64,000 nt of DNA from an uncultured Lachnospiraceae bacterium (GTDB lineage Bacteria; Bacillota; Clostridia; Lachnospirales; Lachnospiraceae): NCBI GenBank assembly GCA_947588995.1, contig CANPZI010000005.1, positions 62,001 through 126,000 on the forward strand, given 5' to 3'. Of this stretch, positions 59,349-64,000 are shown piece by piece; within the stretch, counting starts at the first letter, position 1, and the number at the start of each line of letters is the position of its first letter. The position numbers were made by a program, and so were the translations under genes. The notes under the pieces were generated by a model that saw nothing but the letters and a program-made list of their open reading frames with translations, did not search any database and was not told where the DNA came from.

Positions 59349-62189
59349 TCACACCTTACGTCTCTGGCCGCGTTTCCCGCCCCGATAGAAGAACACTGCC
59401 ATCGCGCTGCTAAGCAGGCCGACACAGAGGAACCACTTCGGGTGGATGCTGTAATCGCCCGTGTTCGGGGAATCGTCCTTACTGCCAAGAGAGGTAAAGA
59501 CTGCCTGCCCGTCTTGTACATCCGCCACGTGCAGACTGCTGTCTCCGTAATTATAGATGCCATAATAAGAGAAATGTTTCGCGGTGAAAGCGATCGCGTC
59601 CGTCCCGTCAGAAGAGACGATCCGGCTTTCCACCTCCTCGAGCTGCCCGTCGCCGTCCAGACATACCACGTGCAGATTGGCCGTGCCGACGCCTTTCGGG
59701 AGAGGCAGCGTGACTTCCATGCTCTGCCTGCCGAGGCTCGTAATCGGCAGCCCTGTCCGCGCCTCCGTCAGCGTCATCTCATAGGCGCACAGATTGTGCG
59801 GCAGCTTGTTGCCGTAAATCTCCTTGTACACGTCGCCGATCTCGGCTTTCGCCTCCTCGCTGTCCTGTACGGACAGGACATAGGCGCCCTCCGTTCCCTC
59901 CATCACCGCTCTCGCCGCGCCGCTCTGCGGCAGCGAATAGCTGTTTATCTGCACACTGACACCCTGCGCGCTCTCCTCCGCTTTCGCAATGTCCGCCAGC
60001 TTCTCCGCGCCGTCCTCCAGCACATAAACCTTGCCGTCGATTGCGCAGCTGTCCCCTGCCCTGCGGAAATTCGTCCTGCCCTGCCTGCCGACGATCTGCA
60101 GGACACCGTCCTCACCGTCAGCGGCCTCTTTCACAATCTTGCAGATCACGCCCGCGAACCCCGTCCGGCCATCCTCCAGGATTGTGCCCGCAAGGTCGGT
60201 CACACCCGCCGGAATCACGGCAATATCATTGCCCGCAAACGCCATGCCGCGGTAATCGTCCCGATACAGCTTCGTGGCCGTCTCCTCATAGGAGGTTTCC
60301 GGCAGCTTCTCGCCGCCGAATACAACCACGCCGCTGCCCGCCGCCTTTGCCACATCCGCACTGTCAAAGGCGCGAAGCCCGATCTTCTCCGCCGACGCCG
60401 GAATATGCACCGTCGCAATCGGACAGCCCGCGTATGCCCTGTCGCGGATCTCTCTGACCTGACCGCCGCCCTCAATCTCTTTCAGACTGCCACAGTCCTC
60501 GAACGCGCCCTCACCGATGATCTCCACACTGTCCGGCAGAATCACTTTTTCAATGCTCTCACAGCCACGAAAAGCCTCCGCGCCGATCTGCTTCACCGAA
60601 TCCGGCACGGACACGACACTGTCATTTCCCTTGTAGGCCAGGAGAATACCGTCACCCACAATGAGGAAAGGATCGCCGCCCACATTCTGCCGCCATCCGT
60701 CCAGCCAGGGCGTCTTTAGGAAAGCAGCCGCCGCAATCTCGCGCACGCTGCCCGGTATCGTCACGTCGGCCAGATCATCACAGTGATAGAACGCCGCGTA
60801 GCCGATCTCCTCCACCCCGTCCGGTATCCTGACCGACGTAAGCCCCGATCTGGCGAACGAAAACTCACCCAGCTTCACGATGCCATCCGGTATCGCAAAA
60901 GAAGTCATATCATCGTCATAGTATGCCTGTGCCGCAATCACGGTTCCGCCCACCACCGTATATTTCGGGAAAGAGCCGCCTTTCGCATCTTCCGAACCCG
61001 CAAGACCCGGCACCGTATCCGTAAACTCCTCTTCCTCACTCTCAGGGACGCCGCCGAGTATCTCCCCCGTGCCTCCCACATTGACCGCCGCCTGCGCATT
61101 GTCGATCAGCACCACAACCTCGCTGCCGATCACGCGGGACTTGCCCTTTACGTTGTCGTTCTCCTCTTCCTCCATCGCATTGATGTGCGATACCTCATGA
61201 TAATAGTCCACCGGCGCGGTAATCTGCGGGATCTCGGCGTCCTCCGCGTCATTCCCGCTGACGCTCGACGGAACCGGCGCCTCCTCATACTCCGAGACGT
61301 CGATATCGTCCAGCACTAAAGTCTGCGCATAGTTGTAGGCCACCGTCCCCGGCTCCGCCTCGATCGTGAGCTTCGTACAGCCGTCAAAAGCCGTGCTGTG
61401 AATCGTAGCGACAGAGAGCGGTATCTCTATTCTGCGCAGCCGCACGCAGTCCTCAAATGCTTTCATGTCGATATTTTTCACCGAATACGGAATATAGACG
61501 TCTTTTAGATTCTTACAGTTGGAAAAAGCGTACGCCGGAATCTCTTTCACATTGCTGCCAATCTCCACACTCTCCAGATTGTAGTCGCCCCAGAAAGCGT
61601 AAGGCTTGATCTTGGAAACGGTGCTCGGCATCACATAGCTGTCGCCGCGCCTGCCCGCCAACACCTGATACAGCGTATCCCAGCCATTCTTATTATAAAT
61701 CGCGCCGTCGTCACAGGTGAACTTCTCGTTGCTGCTGCTGATCTCCACACCCGGCAGGCTGTAGTCCCCCGCAAAAACCCCATTGCCCAGAGCCGTAAGC
61801 CCCGTGCCGATCGATACCTCTTTAAGAGAAGGACAACCGCTGAAAGCCGCGTTATCGATCTGTACCACCGCGTCCGGAATCGTGACGCTCTCCAGATTCT
61901 CGCACTGGGCAAAAGCGCTCGCCCCGATGACCTCCACCGACTCTCCGACCGTGACATGCCGGATACTGTCATTGCCCGCGAAAGCCTCCGACTCGATCCG
62001 CTCGACATAATTAGAAACAGACACGTCCTCAGCCGTGCCATTGTACTTCACTAATGTAGTTCCGTCCATCTGAAACTCAGACGCGGAGGAGGTATCCACC
62101 GCCTCCGCATCCGATGCAGGGATCTGCGTAACCGCTATCGCTGTCGCGACAAGCAGAATACCGATCAGATTTCTGATTGTTCTTTTCAT
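59349..62189 (-). CDS. BspA-type leucine-rich repeat surface protein
   Basis: A 946-residue protein with a signal peptide (LIGILLVATAIAVTQIPASDAEA). Leucine-rich repeats of the BspA/LRR_5 type occur in two blocks (residues ~30-290 and ~430-630), with units such as IEKVILPDSVEIIGEGAFEDC and LESVTIPDAVVQIDNAAFSGC. A Ser-rich linker separates the blocks. The C-terminal region resembles that of the following gene and ends with DSPNTGDYSIHPKWFL, a hydrophobic helix and a basic tail (RGGKRGQRRKV), a likely wall-anchor signal of the SPxTG type. Such proteins mediate attachment in gut and oral bacteria. It is the downstream member of a tandem pair. Confidence 0.85.
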   Translation of the reverse strand: MKRTIRNLIGILLVATAIAVTQIPASDAEAVDTSSASEFQMDGTTLVKYNGTAEDVSVSNYVERIESEAFAGNDSIRHVTVGESVEVIGASAFAQCENLESVTIPDAVVQIDNAAFSGCPSLKEVSIGTGLTALGNGVFAGDYSLPGVEISSSNEKFTCDDGAIYNKNGWDTLYQVLAGRRGDSYVMPSTVSKIKPYAFWGDYNLESVEIGSNVKEIPAYAFSNCKNLKDVYIPYSVKNIDMKAFEDCVRLRRIEIPLSVATIHSTAFDGCTKLTIEAEPGTVAYNYAQTLVLDDIDVSEYEEAPVPSSVSGNDAEDAEIPQITAPVDYYHEVSHINAMEEEENDNVKGKSRVIGSEVVVLIDNAQAAVNVGGTGEILGGVPESEEEEFTDTVPGLAGSEDAKGGSFPKYTVVGGTVIAAQAYYDDDMTSFAIPDGIVKLGEFSFARSGLTSVRIPDGVEEIGYAAFYHCDDLADVTIPGSVREIAAAAFLKTPWLDGWRQNVGGDPFLIVGDGILLAYKGNDSVVSVPDSVKQIGAEAFRGCESIEKVILPDSVEIIGEGAFEDCGSLKEIEGGGQVREIRDRAYAGCPIATVHIPASAEKIGLRAFDSADVAKAAGSGVVVFGGEKLPETSYEETATKLYRDDYRGMAFAGNDIAVIPAGVTDLAGTILEDGRTGFAGVICKIVKEAADGEDGVLQIVGRQGRTNFRRAGDSCAIDGKVYVLEDGAEKLADIAKAEESAQGVSVQINSYSLPQSGAARAVMEGTEGAYVLSVQDSEEAKAEIGDVYKEIYGNKLPHNLCAYEMTLTEARTGLPITSLGRQSMEVTLPLPKGVGTANLHVVCLDGDGQLEEVESRIVSSDGTDAIAFTAKHFSYYGIYNYGDSSLHVADVQDGQAVFTSLGSKDDSPNTGDYSIHPKWFLCVGLLSSAMAVFFYRGGKRGQRRKV

Positions 62190-62201
62190 AAAAAACCCTT
62201 T

Positions 62202-64000
62202 TTATGCCGTCTTCACCTTCGCACCCTTGTCTTTCTTCATAAAGAGAATCACAGACAAACATGCCAGGCCGATCGACAGGAACCACTTCGGGTGGATCGG
62301 ATCGCCCGTCTTAGGCGTCGTATCAATCAACCCTTCCGTCAGGTTGCCCGTATCCACATAGATCGTGTACGGCGAGAAATGCGTCGCCGTAAAGCGGATG
62401 CAGGGCACTCCGTTGATCGAAGTAAAGCTCTCGTTCAGGCTCTCCAGCTGGTTGCCGTTCACTACCGCGCCGGCCATATTGTTGCCGCCGTAGGCCACAA
62501 GCGCATCGGGAATCGGGATCGTGATATCCACCGTCAGTCCCGACGTATCCGAGATCTTCGTTGTACCCGTAGAGTCGTACAGACTGATATCCATCGCATA
62601 ATAGAGGATATTATCCAGACTGCCGTACTTGTTGGTCAGCGCATCCGCCACCGCTCTCGTCGCCTCGTCCGTCTCCGTAATCTTCACGACAAAATTATCC
62701 GTCGATCCGTTCACGTTCGCCGTGGCCAGATCCTTATTCGAGATACCCGGCTTCGTGATGTCCACGCGGTCAGTGCCATTGCCGGTATTCGTAACCGGTG
62801 TCCCGCCCGTGTTGCTTACGGGAGCGGTCGCCGCTGTATATTCAGCCGTCACCGTCACATCTGTAGAGGGCATCACCAAAGATGTCGCCTCATTGCTGAC
62901 GCTGGCAATCGTCACACCCGACGTGGACGTCGTCCACTTGCTGAACTGCTGGCCATCCGCCGCCTTATTCGCAATAATCCAGACCGTCTCTCCCGCCGGA
63001 TAGTCGCCGCTGCCGCTGCCGTTGACAACCGTCAACTTGTGCTTTCCGGCTGCCTCTGTGGAACCGCCGGAAGATGACGTCGTCGTGCTCGACGTAGAGT
63101 TCGATGAACTCGTATTGCTGGTGTTGCTCGTGCTGCTGGTGTTGCTCGTACTCCTGTTAGACGAATTATTATTGTTGCTGCCCGGTGTATTCGTGGAACC
63201 GCCGCTCGGATTCGCAGTGCTTCCGCTCGTCGCCGTCGGCTTATACTTCATAATGATTGTCGTCGCCGCCTGTATATTCTCATAGCTTACACTGTAACCG
63301 TCCGCCGTGTAGCCCGCATGCACGGGATGCGCCGGCGCGATCGCAGAAGCCCCCGGAGTGATATACTGCGTGGGTCCTACCTGCGTCCCGTCGATACCGT
63401 CATAGAACGATACCGGATACTTGCCGTCCACCATGCCGCTGTTGCTGTAGCCCTGTGCAAAGAACGAAGTGTTCTCCGTAATCTTGTCACCGTACTGCAC
63501 GTTATTGGAGCCGACCCACTTCTCAAAAGTCCAGTCCTCTGTATTCGCAGGCGCCTGCGGCTCTATCGCACGTGCCCCGTCCTCCACATACTGCGGATTA
63601 TCCAGGTCGTTGCCGTCCTGATCTTTCAGATCCTCGATCAGTTCATAGTTTCGGTCGTAGAACGAAACCTGCCACACCTCTCCGAGAGGATGCGCATCAT
63701 CATAGCGGAGGTGATACTCGCCACCATGGTCATCAATATACCTGACAACCGCAGAATCCTCATAGGCGTGTACTGTCGTCCATGTGCTTTTGGGTTCAAA
63801 AGCGGTTGCCGATATATGGACTTCCTTACCATATACAGTCAATTCTATCAGATTATCATCGCCTGTAAATGCATTGCGCCCAATATAATTTGTCGTCATA
63901 GGCAGCGTCACGCTGTTAAGCCTGTCGCAATTCCTAAAGCAGTCATCAGGAATCACTTCAAGCCCTCCTGTGCCATTGCTGCCAAAATCCACTATCGTAA
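62202..64000 (-). CDS. Leucine-rich repeat surface protein, 5' end beyond the window
   Basis: The frame is open to the right edge of the window (codons continue past the GTG at 63992), so the N-terminus is missing. Visible parts are: LRR_5 repeats (VIPDDCFRNCDRLNSVTLP, then IGRNAFTGDDNLIELTV), InlB/Flg_new-like domains (WTFEKWVGSNNVQYGDKI) and a low-complexity Ser/Asn/Thr linker near residues 260-320. Another beta domain with GDYPAGETVWIIANKAADGQ follows, and a C-terminal region ending TPKTGDPIHPKWFLSIGL with a membrane helix and KKDKGAKVKTA. The anchor region is closely related to that of the downstream gene, pointing to a duplicated pair. Confidence 0.82.
   Translation of the reverse strand, partial: TIVDFGSNGTGGLEVIPDDCFRNCDRLNSVTLPMTTNYIGRNAFTGDDNLIELTVYGKEVHISATAFEPKSTWTTVHAYEDSAVVRYIDDHGGEYHLRYDDAHPLGEVWQVSFYDRNYELIEDLKDQDGNDLDNPQYVEDGARAIEPQAPANTEDWTFEKWVGSNNVQYGDKITENTSFFAQGYSNSGMVDGKYPVSFYDGIDGTQVGPTQYITPGASAIAPAHPVHAGYTADGYSVSYENIQAATTIIMKYKPTATSGSTANPSGGSTNTPGSNNNNSSNRSTSNTSSTSNTSNTSSSNSTSSTTTSSSGGSTEAAGKHKLTVVNGSGSGDYPAGETVWIIANKAADGQQFSKWTTSTSGVTIASVSNEATSLVMPSTDVTVTAEYTAATAPVSNTGGTPVTNTGNGTDRVDITKPGISNKDLATANVNGSTDNFVVKITETDEATRAVADALTNKYGSLDNILYYAMDISLYDSTGTTKISDTSGLTVDITIPIPDALVAYGGNNMAGAVVNGNQLESLNESFTSINGVPCIRFTATHFSPYTIYVDTGNLTEGLIDTTPKTGDPIHPKWFLSIGLACLSVILFMKKDKGAKVKTA

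Overview
The window looks like chromosomal DNA of a spore-forming, strictly anaerobic Firmicute, most likely a Lachnospiraceae-type Clostridium relative. Sporulation-linked genes (yqfC, yqfD, a SpoVB-like flippase, a Mn-catalase of the spore-coat type), Rex, NfnAB, a TM1266-type hydrogenase regulator, formate-tetrahydrofolate ligase, and a putative Re-citrate synthase beside NADP-isocitrate dehydrogenase all fit this. Most core genes lie on the minus strand and are GC-rich. The first ~10 kb and the segment 58.3-59.2 kb are clearly AT-rich and carry accessory genes.

Accessory island (1-10.3 kb). It opens with the 3' end of a Mn-catalase gene, which recurs as a decayed copy near 7.1-7.4 kb. Between and beyond the copies lie a ParE/RelE toxin-antitoxin pair; a RelB/PIN pair coupled to a DNA glycosylase-like gene and a 55-codon ORF; a seven-gene membrane operon (EcsC-like, ExbB/TolQ-like, ExbD/TolR-like, two further proteins with ExbD-like outer domains, an OB-fold protein and a small membrane protein); a second RelE pair; an AAA/DUF4143 ATPase; and a UPF0175/PIN pair with a truncated toxin. 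Four direct copies of one 26-nt imperfect hairpin separate these modules. The membrane operon is the best candidate for an undescribed system.

Cell-surface and transport region (10.4-19 kb). A polytopic membrane protein, a small PH-like membrane protein and an SGNH-like protein are followed by a lipoprotein and a complete sugar-type ABC importer (ATPase, two permeases, binding protein).

Core region (19-58.2 kb). Successive minus-strand groups are: an HI0933-family flavoprotein and SpoVB-like flippase; ybeY, an HD membrane protein, phoH, yqfD and yqfC; pdp and rlmH with a zinc-ribbon membrane protein; nfnA-nfnB; folD, fhs, ftsK and a TepA-like Clp protease; a GT-C-like membrane protein, metY, yebC and a CNNM/CBS transporter-like protein; mazF, alr and a fused NAD(P)HX repair enzyme; and rex. 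An ABC-F ATPase on the plus strand follows. Then come NADP-isocitrate dehydrogenase, a GntR regulator and a putative Re-citrate synthase, which together could supply 2-oxoglutarate, and a subtilisin-like protease.

Right end (58.3-64 kb). A GNAT protein with a small partner gene forms a toxin-antitoxin-like pair. It is followed by two tandem BspA-type leucine-rich-repeat surface proteins with related C-terminal anchor signals; the second runs off the window. No rRNA, tRNA or CRISPR array was seen.
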